Shown: positions 46,279 to 55,702, counted from the stretch's first letter. The stretch: 64,000 nt of DNA from Streptomyces shenzhenensis (GCF_021462265.1 NZ_JAJONF010000019.1:62001-126000); one strand, 5' to 3'. Notes: generated from the letters alone by a model not told the origin. Translations and numbers: made by a program.

Positions 46279-47076
46279 TTACGACACGAAGTACGTCGGG
46301 TTCGGCAGCTTGTAGGTGCGGTCCGCGAAGCCGCCGTCCAGGTCCGAGTACTGGTCGCCGAAGTTGGCGACGATCTCGTACCCGAGGTCGTCCTCGATGT
46401 GCTTGCGGGTGCCGGACTTGTACTGCACGGTCGTGCAGGTCCAGGTGCCCGGGGTGGCGCAGGCGCTCAGGTAGGACGGCGGGTTGGCCTTGTCCTTGAG
46501 GAACATGTGGGCCGCGTCGAGGTTGACGTCGGCGCCGATCTTCTTCAGGTTCTCGACGGCGGCGGTGCGCTGCGCCTCACTGAGCCCGGAGTTGTAGAAG
46601 ACCTCGACGCCCTTGCCCTCCGCGTACTGGACGAGTTCGGCGCTGCCGAACACGCCCGGACGGTCGGCCCTGTTGACGTAGTCGGCCCAGGTGGTCGAGT
46701 TGTAGGTGTAGTTGTAGCGCTTTTCGTAGTCGAGGCTGAGCAGCAGCGTGTCGTCGATGTCGAAGACGACCGCGGGCTTCTCGCCGTGGCGGTGCGCCTT
46801 GCGCGCGGCCCGGTCGATGTAGCGCTTGGCGTCCGCGTCGATGCTCGCCAGGTCCTTGGCGTAGGGACTGGTCGGCGAGGCCTGGTAGACCCCGTTGGCG
46901 TCGGCGGCGGTGCCGTAGTAGGTGTCGATGTCCTTCACCAGGAGCCCGATGTTGTACGGCTCGTGGGTGGAGTTCGCGGTGGACTGGCCGGCCGTGGCGG
47001 CACCGGCGCCGTAGAGGGCGCCGCCGGCGAGCACACAGGCCGTGGCGATCGCCGCGAGGCGAAGTGACTTATGCAT
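46279..47076 (-). CDS. Secreted HAD-family acid phosphatase
   Basis: 265 residues from ATG 47076. A Sec signal (SLRLAAIATACVLAGGALYGAGAATA) is followed by the HAD nucleophile motif VVFDIDDTLLLSLDY, motif II in YNSGLSEAQ, a lysine in LKDKANPP and acidic motif III in NFGDQYSDLDGG. It matches class B-like acid phosphatases that dephosphorylate nucleotides or sugar phosphates outside the cell. Single gene. Confidence 0.9.
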   Translation of the reverse strand: MHKSLRLAAIATACVLAGGALYGAGAATAGQSTANSTHEPYNIGLLVKDIDTYYGTAADANGVYQASPTSPYAKDLASIDADAKRYIDRAARKAHRHGEKPAVVFDIDDTLLLSLDYEKRYNYTYNSTTWADYVNRADRPGVFGSAELVQYAEGKGVEVFYNSGLSEAQRTAAVENLKKIGADVNLDAAHMFLKDKANPPSYLSACATPGTWTCTTVQYKSGTRKHIEDDLGYEIVANFGDQYSDLDGGFADRTYKLPNPTYFVS

Positions 47077-47206
47077 GTCAGGAGTTCTACGCGCGTCGCC
47101 CCGGTGGGCGCGAGACCCGTTGCCCGATCGATATCTCATCGGCGGGCAAAAAACGGGTCAAGCGCCCTGGACTGAGTCCTTCCGGTTGTCCCGGCGCGGT
47201 CGCGGG

Positions 47207-48319
47207 TCAGTTCATGGTCGCCCCGATGGTCGTGCTGCCCGTCGTCAGGAAGGCGGTCGCCGGCAACGAGCCGTCCGACTGCCGGGCGTTGTACGTGGTG
47301 GTCGCGTCCGTCGACTTGAACGCGGGGGTGCTGACGCCGCTGTCCCAGTTGTTGCCGGCGGACACCACCGAGGAGCCCTTGCTGACCAGCCCGCTGCCGT
47401 TGCTCACCGCGAGGTTCTTGCCGAGTCTGGCCGCGCTGGTGGCGAAGTAGTAGCCCCAGCCGCCGTTGGCGTAGGCGGTGGTGCGGTTGATGACGATCGC
47501 GCCGGTGTTGGAGTTCTCGGTGAACCCGTTGCCGGAGTTGCCCCAGGCGGCCGAGTTGTTGACGACGTGCGCGACGGTGACGCCGCCCCCGCCCAGCTTG
47601 AAGCCGTTGCCGTTGCCCTCGAAGGCGGAGTCGCCCCAGCGGTTGACGCCGTTGCCGAAGGACCAGGTGTGCTCGATGGTGACCGGCGAGGAGAAGGACC
47701 ACAGGTCGATCCCGTCGTCCGAGTTGTTGTACAGCCGGGCGCCGGTGACGAGGTTGCCGGAGCCGGAACCGAACTTGATGGCGACGCCGTCGGCGTTCTG
47801 GCCGTGCGTGGCGGCGTCGTAGTTGCCGTAACTGTCCAGGTTCCTGACGGTGTTGTTGACCGTCCCGTCCCCGGTCAGGGTGAAGCCGGAGTCGCCGCCG
47901 TTGATGGTCTTGACGTTGTTCCAGTTGGTGCCGGTGCAGGACTGGCAGACCACCGCGCTGTCCGGGGAGTTCTGGAAGGTGAGGTTGGAGACGTTCCAGT
48001 AGTCCGCGGTCAGTTTGAAGATCCACTGGCCGGAGGGCAATGACGAGCCGTCGATCTTGACCGTCTCCGAGCCGTACGCGGTGAGGGTGATCGGCGCGGA
48101 GGAGGTGCCGTTCGCCGTGGACTGGAGGGTGGCCGTCGGGTAGTAGGTGCCGCCGCGGACCTGGATGACCGTGCCGGCGGTGGCGTTCTTGATGGCGTTG
48201 GACAGGTCGGTGGAGTTGCTGACCACGACGGTGGCCGCGTGCGCCGGGGTGGCCAGCACGGCCAGCCCGAGCGATGCCGCGGTCACGGCCAGCGCGGTGA
48301 GGGAGCTGATACGACGCAT
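47207..48319 (-). CDS. Secreted parallel beta-helix pectate lyase, PL9-like
   Basis: 370 residues with a Sec signal ending PAHAATVVV. The sequence is a right-handed parallel beta-helix with repeated Asn/Gly turns. The calcium cluster resembles PL9 lyases (NSDDGIDLW) and a candidate catalytic lysine lies in GNGNGFKLGGGG, as in Pel9A. It should cleave polygalacturonate by beta-elimination. It lies 34 bases downstream of the frameshifted pectinesterase, probably in the same transcript. Confidence 0.86.
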   Translation of the reverse strand: MRRISSLTALAVTAASLGLAVLATPAHAATVVVSNSTDLSNAIKNATAGTVIQVRGGTYYPTATLQSTANGTSSAPITLTAYGSETVKIDGSSLPSGQWIFKLTADYWNVSNLTFQNSPDSAVVCQSCTGTNWNNVKTINGGDSGFTLTGDGTVNNTVRNLDSYGNYDAATHGQNADGVAIKFGSGSGNLVTGARLYNNSDDGIDLWSFSSPVTIEHTWSFGNGVNRWGDSAFEGNGNGFKLGGGGVTVAHVVNNSAAWGNSGNGFTENSNTGAIVINRTTAYANGGWGYYFATSAARLGKNLAVSNGSGLVSKGSSVVSAGNNWDSGVSTPAFKSTDATTTYNARQSDGSLPATAFLTTGSTTIGATMN

Positions 48320-48353
48320 GACGTGCGGGTCCTTTCGTCGATCAGGGGGATTT

Positions 48354-49386
48354 TCAGAGTGAGCGGGCGGGTTTCCAGTCGCCGAGGTAGGTCGCGGGGG
48401 TGTGCGACGCGGCCTCGGCGGCGGTGAGCTGGGGCCGGTTCCCGGGGACGGTGATCACCGCGCCCGGCCCGGAGTTGCGGTACTCGCGGAACCGCATGGA
48501 CTGCCACGGGTAGGCGTCCCGCATGTTCGTGTAGGGCGCGACGGGGGTCGATCCCGGGGCCGATGAGACTGTCCCGCACGACCAGCGAGGGCCAGGCGGT
48601 GGTCTCGTACGTCGGCACCCAGGGCCGCGCCAGCTTGTAGGCCCCGTCCTCCGCGCCTGAGGAGAACCGGCAGCGGACGGCGAGGAACCCGTGCGCGTTG
48701 GCACGGGCGGTCGAGGGGGCGAACACCATGCCCTTGGGGGTGAAGGTCACCTCTCGTGGCAGGGTGCGGAAGTGGCAGTGCTCGTACACCGCGGTGGCCC
48801 GTCCGAAGACGAAGTCGACGTCACCCTCGATGTGGCAGCGGTGGAAGAACTGCCGGCCGAAGGAGCCGAGTTCGGTGGTGTCGGCGAACAGGGTGTCCTG
48901 GTGGGCGAGCAGCCGCACGTTCTCGACGTGCGTCCGGTCGCCGGTCAGGTACGCGGCGACGGCCTGGGTCCCGGTGACGTCCGGGTGGTCGGCGCGCAGC
49001 CAGTCGTTGGCGAGGGTGAGGTCGCGTACGACGAGCCCGGGCGCCGCCGAGGCGAAGGTGGCCGACCCGGCGGTGCCGTAGGTCCCCGAACCGTCCGGCC
49101 GCTGTTTCCCGTTGGCGTTGTCGTAGACGACGACGGCGTCCCGGGGATCGCGGCTCGCCCCGCGCAGGGTCAGCTCCTCCTTGTCGGCGGGCACGTCGAC
49201 GACCTCACGGTACGTTCCCGGATGCACGACGATCGTCCATCCCGGCCCGGACACCGCGTCCACGGCCGCCTGGACGGAGTCGCCGGGGTGGACGTGCAGG
49301 ACGCGGCGGTCGCGGGCGACGGCCGTGACCGGACTGCCCATGGCCACCGCCGCCGTGGCGGCGAGAAGCGCGCGTCGGGTCGGCAT
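48354..49386 (-). pseudogene. Pectinesterase with a +1 frameshift near the C-terminus
   Basis: Tat-like signal (MPTRRALLAATAAVAMG) and a pectin methylesterase domain: QAVAAYLTGDR, LLAHQDTLFADT, GDVDFVFGRATAVYEHC and YKLARPWVP. After GPGID the frame breaks: the normal continuation VAPYTNMRDAYPWQSMRF and the C-terminus GDWKPARSL, stopping at 48354, are in another frame. Alignment with the neighbouring paralogue shows one extra base in the five-G run at 48543-48547 (plus strand). Uncorrected, the protein runs in the wrong frame to 48283. Catalytic residues precede the break. A sequencing error is possible. Confidence 0.85.
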
Positions 49387-49387
49387 G

Positions 49388-50503
49388 TCAGCGCTCCTCC
49401 CACGGGGCCCAGTCGCCGAGGTAGGTCGCGCGGGTGTGTGACGCGGCCTCGGCGGCGGTGAGCTGGGGCCGGTTCCCGGGGACGGTGATCACCGCGCCCG
49501 GCCCGGTGTCGCGGTACTCGGCGAAGCGCTGGCGCTGCCAGGGGAAGGCGTCCGACATGTTGGTGTACGGCGCGACGGCGTCGATGCCCGCACCGAGGCA
49601 GGAGTCGCGGACGACGAGCGCGGGACGGGCCGTGGTGTCGGAGCTGGGCACCCAGGGGCGGGCCAGCTTGTAGGCGGCGTCCGGGGCTTCGCTGCTGATC
49701 CGGCTCCGGCTCACCAGGTAGCCGTAGGGGTTGGCGGCCGCCGTCGACGGTGCGAACACGAACCCGTACGGGGCGGCCGCCAGGTCGGTCCGGTTCAGGG
49801 TGCGGAAGTGGCATCCCTCGTACACGGCCGTGGCCCGCCCGAAGACGAAGTCGACGTCACCCTCGGCATAGCAGCGCGCGAAGTACTGCCGGGCGAACAC
49901 CCCGAGGGCCGTCGAGTCGGCGTACAGGGTGTCCTGGTGGCCGAGGAACCGGCAGTCGTGGAAGGCACTGCGGTCGCCCTGCACCTTGAGGGCGACGGCC
50001 TGGGTGCCGCTGATGTCCGGGTGGTCGGCGCGCAGCCAGTCGTTGGCGAAGGTGATCCAGTGGGCGGTGAAGCCGTCGGCCTGCACGGTGGTGGTGGCGG
50101 AGCCGGTGGTGCCGTACGTCCCGCCGCCGGGCTTGGGGGTGCCGGCCGCGTTGTCGTAGACGATGACGACGGCACGCGGGTCCTCGGCGGCGCCGATCCA
50201 GGTGGCCTCGGTGCGGGTGGTGTCGACGGCGACCGTCTCCCGGTAGACGCCCGGGGCGAGGACCAGCGTCCAGCCGCTGCCGGTGGCGGCGGTCACGGCG
50301 GCCTGCACGGTGGTGAAGTCGCCGCGGCCGTGCGGGTCGACGTACAGGGACCGCGGGGTGCGGCGGCGCTCCGGGGAGCCGTACCGCCCGAAGGGGCGGG
50401 CGGTCGCGTGCGCGGGGCGGGCGGCCAGGGCGAGGGCGGCGCCGGCCCCGGCGCCCGCGAGCAGGAAACCCCGTCTGGACAGGGGAGGGTGGGGCGAGGA
50501 CAT
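49388..50503 (-). CDS. Secreted pectinesterase (CE8)
   Basis: 371 residues with a Tat signal (LSRRGFLLAGAGAGAALALAA). It demethylates pectin so that pectate lyases can act. Domain motifs: RGDFTTVQAAV, YRETVAVDT, the catalytic region CRFLGHQDTLYADS (Gln and Asp), EGDVDFVFGRA (Asp) and LARPWVPS (Arg). ATG 50503 has AAGGAG 7 bases upstream. Its stop is 1 base from the start of the frameshifted paralogue, and the last 97 bases of both are almost identical. Confidence 0.92.
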   Translation of the reverse strand: MSSPHPPLSRRGFLLAGAGAGAALALAARPAHATARPFGRYGSPERRRTPRSLYVDPHGRGDFTTVQAAVTAATGSGWTLVLAPGVYRETVAVDTTRTEATWIGAAEDPRAVVIVYDNAAGTPKPGGGTYGTTGSATTTVQADGFTAHWITFANDWLRADHPDISGTQAVALKVQGDRSAFHDCRFLGHQDTLYADSTALGVFARQYFARCYAEGDVDFVFGRATAVYEGCHFRTLNRTDLAAAPYGFVFAPSTAAANPYGYLVSRSRISSEAPDAAYKLARPWVPSSDTTARPALVVRDSCLGAGIDAVAPYTNMSDAFPWQRQRFAEYRDTGPGAVITVPGNRPQLTAAEAASHTRATYLGDWAPWEER

Positions 50504-50568
50504 GCGGGTGCTCCTTGGCGGGGGAGACGGGTGGCGGTGGTACGTCCTTCGCTGTGGGGGGGGTGGGG

Positions 50569-50597
50569 CGGGCCGGGGCCGGTCGTGCCCCGGCCCG
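50569..50597 (-). terminator. Terminator after the PL1 pectate lyase gene
   Basis: CGGGCCGGGGC (50569-50579) pairs with GCCCCGGCCCG (50587-50597) around a 7-base loop, 14 bases past the stop codon of the minus-strand lyase. It separates that transcript from the pectinesterase genes. Confidence 0.82.
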
Positions 50598-50611
50598 GTC
50601 ACGCACGCGCG

Positions 50612-51928
50612 TCAGCGCAGCCGGCCGGCGCCCGCGCCGCAGTCGACGATGCGCGGCACGGCCCGCGCCGGATCGACCTTCGTGCGCAGGGCCGGGGTCC
50701 AGGTGGAGCCCGCCGTGAGGGTCTCGGCCGGGATCTGCGCGTTGTGGACGGCGATCAGATCCGTCAGCTCGCCGTTGACGTAGTTGTCGTCGGCGGTGAG
50801 CGTCGACTCGTTCCACTTCTTCAGGATCGAGCCCGCCTTGACCGTGTCGGGCAGGGTGAACGCGTTGTGCTCGGCGACGAGTTGGGACTCCTTCCCGATG
50901 CCGTAGCTGTAGCCGTAGCCGTCCTCGGCGACGAAGTGGTTGTTGTAGGAGTCGACCTGCCCGAACCGCACCCGCGGCGCCCGCTCCACCAGGTTGGAGA
51001 ACAGGTTGTGGTGGAAGGTCACCCGGAGGTGCCCGCGGTCGACGGCAGCGGTGGACGCGCTGTCGCTGTTGCCGATGAGGATCGTCTTGTCGTGGTCCGC
51101 GAAGACGTTCCAGGAGGCCGTGACGTAGTCGGCGCCCTTGACGATGTCCAGCTCGCCGTCGTGCTGCTCGTAGATCCGCCCGAAGTAGTAGGGCAGCGTG
51201 CTGTCGGGGTGATCACCGTCGGTGAACGTGTTGTGGTCCATCCACACATGGGTCGACCCGTAGATCACCGCGCTGTCGTACTCGGAGTTCCAGTTGCCGG
51301 CGGCGGTGTCGGTCGGGTCCCACTGCGGGAAGCAGTCGAGGGGGCTCTCGAAGCTCAGGTTGCGGACGATGACGTTGTCGACGGCCTTGATCTGCAGGCT
51401 GGCGCCCTTGAAGCCGGCGTCCTCGCCGATGCCGACGATGGTGGTGTTGGCCGGGACGTACGCCTTGATGTACGCGTCCTGCTGGGCGGCGGAGGCGCGG
51501 CGCAGCCCCTCCGGGCTGTCGTCGGGCTCGTTGTCCAGGTTGGTGGAGCGGCCCCAGGCCTCAGGTGAGTACGTGGCGAGGTAGGTGTCGAAGTCGTAGC
51601 CGGGCACGGCGAACGAGTCACAGCTCGGCCCGTCCGCGTCGATCGTCCCCTTGACTCTGATGATCTTCGGTGCGCTGCCGCCGTCGGCGAGTGCCGCCTT
51701 GAACTGGTCCCAGGTGGTGACGGTGTAGACGTGCGCGGAGTCGGCGGCGGCCCCGCCGGTGGTCCCGGTGGTGGCGGCGCCCCAGCCGTCGTCCGCGGAC
51801 AGCACCTGCCGGTCGGGCGCGACCCGGTGCGGGGCCGCGGCCTGGGCGGTTCCGGTCACGGCCAGCACGAGAGCCGTGCAGCCCACGACCGCACCTATGA
51901 CACGTCCATGACATTTCTGTGTACGCAC
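50612..51928 (-). CDS. Secreted pectate lyase, PL1 family
   Basis: 438 residues with a Sec signal (GAVVGCTALVLAVTGTAQA). PL1 beta-helix motifs: NTTIVGIGEDAGFKGASLQI, the calcium-binding HVWMDHNTFTDGDHPD, LRVTFHHNLFSNLVERAPRV with the catalytic Arg region and VRFGQVDSYNNHF. It cleaves demethylated polygalacturonate outside the cell. GTG 51928 is chosen for the GGAG 9 bases upstream. It lies 13 bases after the esterase gene, suggesting one operon. Confidence 0.92.
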   Translation of the reverse strand: MRTQKCHGRVIGAVVGCTALVLAVTGTAQAAAPHRVAPDRQVLSADDGWGAATTGTTGGAAADSAHVYTVTTWDQFKAALADGGSAPKIIRVKGTIDADGPSCDSFAVPGYDFDTYLATYSPEAWGRSTNLDNEPDDSPEGLRRASAAQQDAYIKAYVPANTTIVGIGEDAGFKGASLQIKAVDNVIVRNLSFESPLDCFPQWDPTDTAAGNWNSEYDSAVIYGSTHVWMDHNTFTDGDHPDSTLPYYFGRIYEQHDGELDIVKGADYVTASWNVFADHDKTILIGNSDSASTAAVDRGHLRVTFHHNLFSNLVERAPRVRFGQVDSYNNHFVAEDGYGYSYGIGKESQLVAEHNAFTLPDTVKAGSILKKWNESTLTADDNYVNGELTDLIAVHNAQIPAETLTAGSTWTPALRTKVDPARAVPRIVDCGAGAGRLR

Positions 51929-51941
51929 TGTGCGGGTCTCC

Positions 51942-52718
51942 TCAGCTTGCGGGTGGCCAGGTGATCCAGGAGGTGGGGATGGACTGGTGCAGCCGGATGA
52001 CGTCGTGCCGGGCGAGCACCCGGGTGCGCAGCAGCTCCTGCGCCACGAGCCGGGCCACGGCGATGGCCCCCGGCGGGTTGAAGTGCGTGTTGTCCTGCTC
52101 GGTGTCCGTCCAGTTGAAGTACGTCTTGGTCGTCTCGACTCCGAGCGCCTGCCACAGCGCGAGCGACAGCGCCTCGATGTCGAGCAGCGCGACCCGTTCC
52201 CGCGCGGCCAGCGCGCGCATGGCCGCCGGGTAGTCGCCGTGCGTCGGCACGGCGTTGCCGTCGGCGTCGAACCGCCGCCGCTCGACCGGGGTGGCGAGAA
52301 CCGGCCGCGCACCGTGCGCACGGGCGCCTTCGACGAAGAGCCGCAGATGGTCCTGGTACGTGCTCCAGGGCTCGGTGTACCGGGTGGGATCGTCGCTCTT
52401 CTCGTCGTTGTGCGCGAACTGGACGAGCAGCAGGTCGTGCGGCCGGATGGTGGCGAGGATGGCGTCGAGCCGCCCTTCGTCGACGAAGCTCTTGGAACTA
52501 CGGCCGTTGACGGCCTGGTTGGAGACGCCGATTTCCTTCCGGAGGAAAAAGGGGATCGCCATTCCCCATCCGGTCTCGGGAGCCGCGTCGGCGAATTTCT
52601 GGGCGGCGGTGGAGTCTCCGGCGATGTAAAGCGTGCGGCGGTCCTTCCCGGGAGAACGACCGACGAGCGGAACGGCGGCGAGAGCCGCGGAAGTTACCTG
52701 TCTGCGCGTAAGGGACAC
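51942..52718 (-). CDS. SGNH esterase, rhamnogalacturonan acetylesterase-like (CE12)
   Basis: 258 residues. SGNH blocks: Ser in YIAGDSTAAQ, Gly in NQAVNGRSSKSF, Asn in VQFAHNDEKSD and the Asp/His pair in EQDNTHFNPPGA, as in rhamnogalacturonan acetylesterases. It would remove acetyl groups from rhamnogalacturonan side chains. A short Tat/Sec-like N-terminus (LTRRQVTSAALAAVPL) suggests export. GTG 52718 has AAAGG 8 bases upstream; ATG 52724 is too close to it. Confidence 0.88.
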   Translation of the reverse strand: MSLTRRQVTSAALAAVPLVGRSPGKDRRTLYIAGDSTAAQKFADAAPETGWGMAIPFFLRKEIGVSNQAVNGRSSKSFVDEGRLDAILATIRPHDLLLVQFAHNDEKSDDPTRYTEPWSTYQDHLRLFVEGARAHGARPVLATPVERRRFDADGNAVPTHGDYPAAMRALAARERVALLDIEALSLALWQALGVETTKTYFNWTDTEQDNTHFNPPGAIAVARLVAQELLRTRVLARHDVIRLHQSIPTSWITWPPAS

Positions 52719-52750
52719 AAGCATCGCCTTTCAAACAGGGGTGAGGAACC

Positions 52751-52805
52751 GCGCCCCAAAGGGGCGCGGGGAACTGCGCAACCAGCCACAACCGGCCCGC
52801 AGCCG
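52751..52805 (-). repeat. Intergenic repeat (copy 3) with terminator hairpin
   Basis: GCGCCCC-AAA-GGGGCGC (52751-52767) is followed by GGGGAACTGCGCAACCAGCC, a common streptomycete 3'-end element. It follows the minus-strand binding-protein gene (stop 52816) and can terminate it, so the esterase and PL1 genes may have their own promoter. Confidence 0.75.
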
Positions 52806-52815
52806 AAAAACTGCC

Positions 52816-54150
52816 TCAGTGATTCTTCTTCCAGTCCGCCTGCGCCTTGTTCAGCTGATCGGCCAACGTGTCCAGGAACTCCTTCGCCGTCATCTTCCCG
52901 AGCAGCACCTTCTGGAAGTTCGGCTCGTTGCCGGCCTTGGAGACGGTGTTCCAGTCCGGCAGATAGTAAGGAAGCTGCACGATCTTCGTCGTGGCCCCGC
53001 TGAGCGCCTCGGCCGCCAGCTTCGTCGGCTCCGACGCCCGCACCCAAGCGTCCTGCGCCGCCTCGTCGTTCGCCGGCACCTGCCCCGCCGACTCGTTCCA
53101 CTTGCTGTTGGACGCGTGGGACGCGGCGAACTCGATGAACTTCCAGGCGGCGGCCTTGTTCTTGCCGGACTTGAAAAGACCGAGACCGTCGACGGGATTG
53201 GAGACCTGCACCCGGGTCCCGTCGTCCAGTGTCGGGTTCGGAATCCCCCTGAACTTGCCGCTCAGCGCCTTCTCGTGGTCGGCGTAGGAACCGAGGTTGT
53301 GGCTCAGCATCCCGATCGTGCCGGAATCCCACTGCGCGACCATCTTGGTGAAGTCGTTGTTGACGTCGGCGGACGGGGTGTCCTTCTTGTACAGGCCGGT
53401 GTACTTCTCCAGCGCGGTGACGTTCTTCGGGTCGTTGACGGTGGTCTTGTCACCATTCCAGAAGGAGGTGATCCCGCTCTGCCCGTACATGGCGTCCAGC
53501 GCCTGGGCGATGGACCCCTCGCCGCCCCGGATGGTGTACCCGAACCTGTTCTTCGCCCGGTCGGTGAGTTTGCCGGCGGCCGTGTAGAAGTTCGTCCAGG
53601 TGGTCGGCGGTGCCAGCTTGACCGCGCTGAACAGGTCGGTCCGGTACCAGAGCGTGCCGTTGTTCGCGGAGGTCGGCACGGAGTACGTCTCTCCGTCACC
53701 GCCCGCGGACTTCACGCTCTCCAGGAACTTCTCGTTGAGCTTGCCGTTCAGCGAGCTCTTCGCGAGCCGGCTGTCCAGCGGTTCCAGGGCACCCTGCGCG
53801 GCGATCTCCGCGAGCATGGCGGTGCCGACGCCGCCGACGTCGGGCAGTCCGCCGCCCTGGATGGCGGTGTCGTACTTGGACTGAACACTGGCGGCCGGCA
53901 CCCCGACGTACGTGACCTTGATGCCGGGGTTCTGCTTCTCGAAGTCGGCGATGATCTCCTTCCACACGTCGGTGCGGACACCGCCGTTGTTGTCCCAGAA
54001 GGTGATCGTGCCCTTCCCCGAGCCCTCGCCGCCCTTGCCCCCCGCGCTGCCACTGCCGTCGTCGCCGCAGGCGGTGGCGGTCAGCGCGAGCACGGAGCCC
54101 AGGGCGACGGCGACGGCCGCGCGCCTGCTTCTGCGGATGCTGCTCTTCAT
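52816..54150 (-). CDS. Sugar ABC transporter substrate-binding lipoprotein
   Basis: 444 residues with a lipoprotein signal (RRAAVAVALGSVLALTATAC, lipobox TATAC) and a family-1 solute-binding domain: ITFWDNNGG, WKEIIADFEKQNPGIKVTYVG, YSVPTSANNGTLWYRTDLF and DGLGLFKSGKNKAAAWKFIE. It captures an oligosaccharide, probably pectin-derived, for the two permeases encoded upstream. It lies 34 bases after the GH43 gene. Confidence 0.92.
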   Translation of the reverse strand: MKSSIRRSRRAAVAVALGSVLALTATACGDDGSGSAGGKGGEGSGKGTITFWDNNGGVRTDVWKEIIADFEKQNPGIKVTYVGVPAASVQSKYDTAIQGGGLPDVGGVGTAMLAEIAAQGALEPLDSRLAKSSLNGKLNEKFLESVKSAGGDGETYSVPTSANNGTLWYRTDLFSAVKLAPPTTWTNFYTAAGKLTDRAKNRFGYTIRGGEGSIAQALDAMYGQSGITSFWNGDKTTVNDPKNVTALEKYTGLYKKDTPSADVNNDFTKMVAQWDSGTIGMLSHNLGSYADHEKALSGKFRGIPNPTLDDGTRVQVSNPVDGLGLFKSGKNKAAAWKFIEFAASHASNSKWNESAGQVPANDEAAQDAWVRASEPTKLAAEALSGATTKIVQLPYYLPDWNTVSKAGNEPNFQKVLLGKMTAKEFLDTLADQLNKAQADWKKNH

Positions 54151-54184
54151 TGATCGGCTCTCTTCTGTCTGGTCTGGCTACGGA

Positions 54185-55702
54185 TCAGCAGGGAGTGACG
54201 CGGAAGTGCGTGAAGGTGGCGGCCCCGGCGGCGCCCGGTCCCTCGGGCGCGGCGGCGAAGAGCCCGAGCAGGGCGCCGACCCAGCGCCAGGGAGTGGCGG
54301 TGAACACCGGTCCGGACGCTACGAAGCCCGCCCCGACGTCGTACGAGAACCGGCACCGCGCCCCCGCGCCGATCCCGATCCGCAGCCGGGCCCGGCCCCC
54401 GGGCGCGGGGCAGGACGGGCCGGCGTCCCGTTCCCGGTCGGCGGCGGCCTCCGCGAACCGGTGCACGAGCCGCACGCCTCCGCCCGGCCGGCACTCCAGC
54501 CCGATCCAGCCGAACGCGTCCCCGAGCACCACGAGCCCCGCCCGCGCACCGGGCTCCGCGCGGTCCAGCCGCAGTTCCACCTCCACCACGCACGGCGTCC
54601 CGGGCAGCCGCTGGGTCAGCACGTGCGGCAGCCGGCGCGGGTCGTGCGCGTCCCCCGAGCGCACGCATGCCAGCCGCAGGCCGTCCCCCGAGTGCTGGGT
54701 GGCCCACCCCGCCGCCGGATTGGCCGTCCACTGCCACTGCCGGCCGAACCGCCCGCCGGGGAAGTCGTCGCCGGTGGCGGGCGCGGCGGGCGGCTGCGCC
54801 GGCAGCGCGGGCCTCGGGTGGACGGCGACGGGCGCGCCGGCGTCCCCGATCACCGGCCAGCCTCCCCCGTCCCCCCAGCGCATCGGCTGAAGGTGGACGA
54901 CCCTGCCGTACGCCCCCCGCTGCTGGAAGTGCAGGAACCAGTCCTCGCCGGCCCCGGTCCGCACCCAGCCGCCCTGGTGCGGTCCGTTGACGTCGGTGTC
55001 CTTCTGCTCCAGGACGATCCGTTCCTCGTACGGCCCGAAGAACCCGCGCGAGCGGAGGGCGCCCTGCCAGCCGGTCGCCACTCCCCCGGCGGGGGCGAGG
55101 ATCCAGAACCAGCCGTCGTGCCGGTAGAGCTTGGGGCCCTCCAGGGTGAACCACCCCGGTATCCGGTCCCCGTCGACGATCACCTTTCCGGCGTCGAGCA
55201 GCGAGCTGCCGTCGGGGTGCATCCGGTGCCCGGTGAGCCGGTTGTTGACACCGGAGCGGGACTTCGCCCAGGCGTGGACGAGGTACGCCTCACCCGTCTC
55301 GTCGTCCCACAGCGGGCAGGGGTCGATGAGTCCCCGGCCCTCCTTCACCAGGTGCGGCCGGCTCCACGGCCCCCTGATCTCGGGGGCGTTGACCTGGAAG
55401 ATGCCCTGGTCGGGGTCGCCCCAGAAGATCCAGAAACGGTCGTCGTGGTGCCGTAACGAAGGGGCCCAGACCCCGTGGTCGTGGCGCGGGGCGGTGAACC
55501 GCTCCTCGGGTTCGAGGCGTTCGAGGGCGTGGCCGACCAGGGTCCAGTTGACCAGGTCGCGGGAGTGCAGCAGGGGCAGGCCGGGGACGCGGCCGAAGCT
55601 GGAGGCGGTGAGGTAGAAGTCGTCGCCGACGCGGACGACGTCCGGGTCGGACCAGTCGGCGTTCAGGACGGGGTTGGTGTATGTCTGTCCGTCGTCCGTC
55701 AT
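54185..55702 (-). CDS. Glycoside hydrolase family 43 (arabinofuranosidase/xylosidase-like)
   Basis: 505 residues with no signal peptide, so intracellular. Five-bladed propeller residues: nucleophile-region Asp in NADWSDPDVVRVG, pKa-modulating Asp in GLIDPCPLWDDE and acid Glu in WFTLEGPKLYRHDG. Residues about 315-505 form a C-terminal beta-sandwich (DDFPGGRFGRQWQWTANP). It probably removes arabinose or xylose from imported oligosaccharides. ATG 55702 overlaps the oxidoreductase stop (ATGA). Confidence 0.9.
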   Translation of the reverse strand: MTDDGQTYTNPVLNADWSDPDVVRVGDDFYLTASSFGRVPGLPLLHSRDLVNWTLVGHALERLEPEERFTAPRHDHGVWAPSLRHHDDRFWIFWGDPDQGIFQVNAPEIRGPWSRPHLVKEGRGLIDPCPLWDDETGEAYLVHAWAKSRSGVNNRLTGHRMHPDGSSLLDAGKVIVDGDRIPGWFTLEGPKLYRHDGWFWILAPAGGVATGWQGALRSRGFFGPYEERIVLEQKDTDVNGPHQGGWVRTGAGEDWFLHFQQRGAYGRVVHLQPMRWGDGGGWPVIGDAGAPVAVHPRPALPAQPPAAPATGDDFPGGRFGRQWQWTANPAAGWATQHSGDGLRLACVRSGDAHDPRRLPHVLTQRLPGTPCVVEVELRLDRAEPGARAGLVVLGDAFGWIGLECRPGGGVRLVHRFAEAAADRERDAGPSCPAPGGRARLRIGIGAGARCRFSYDVGAGFVASGPVFTATPWRWVGALLGLFAAAPEGPGAAGAATFTHFRVTPC

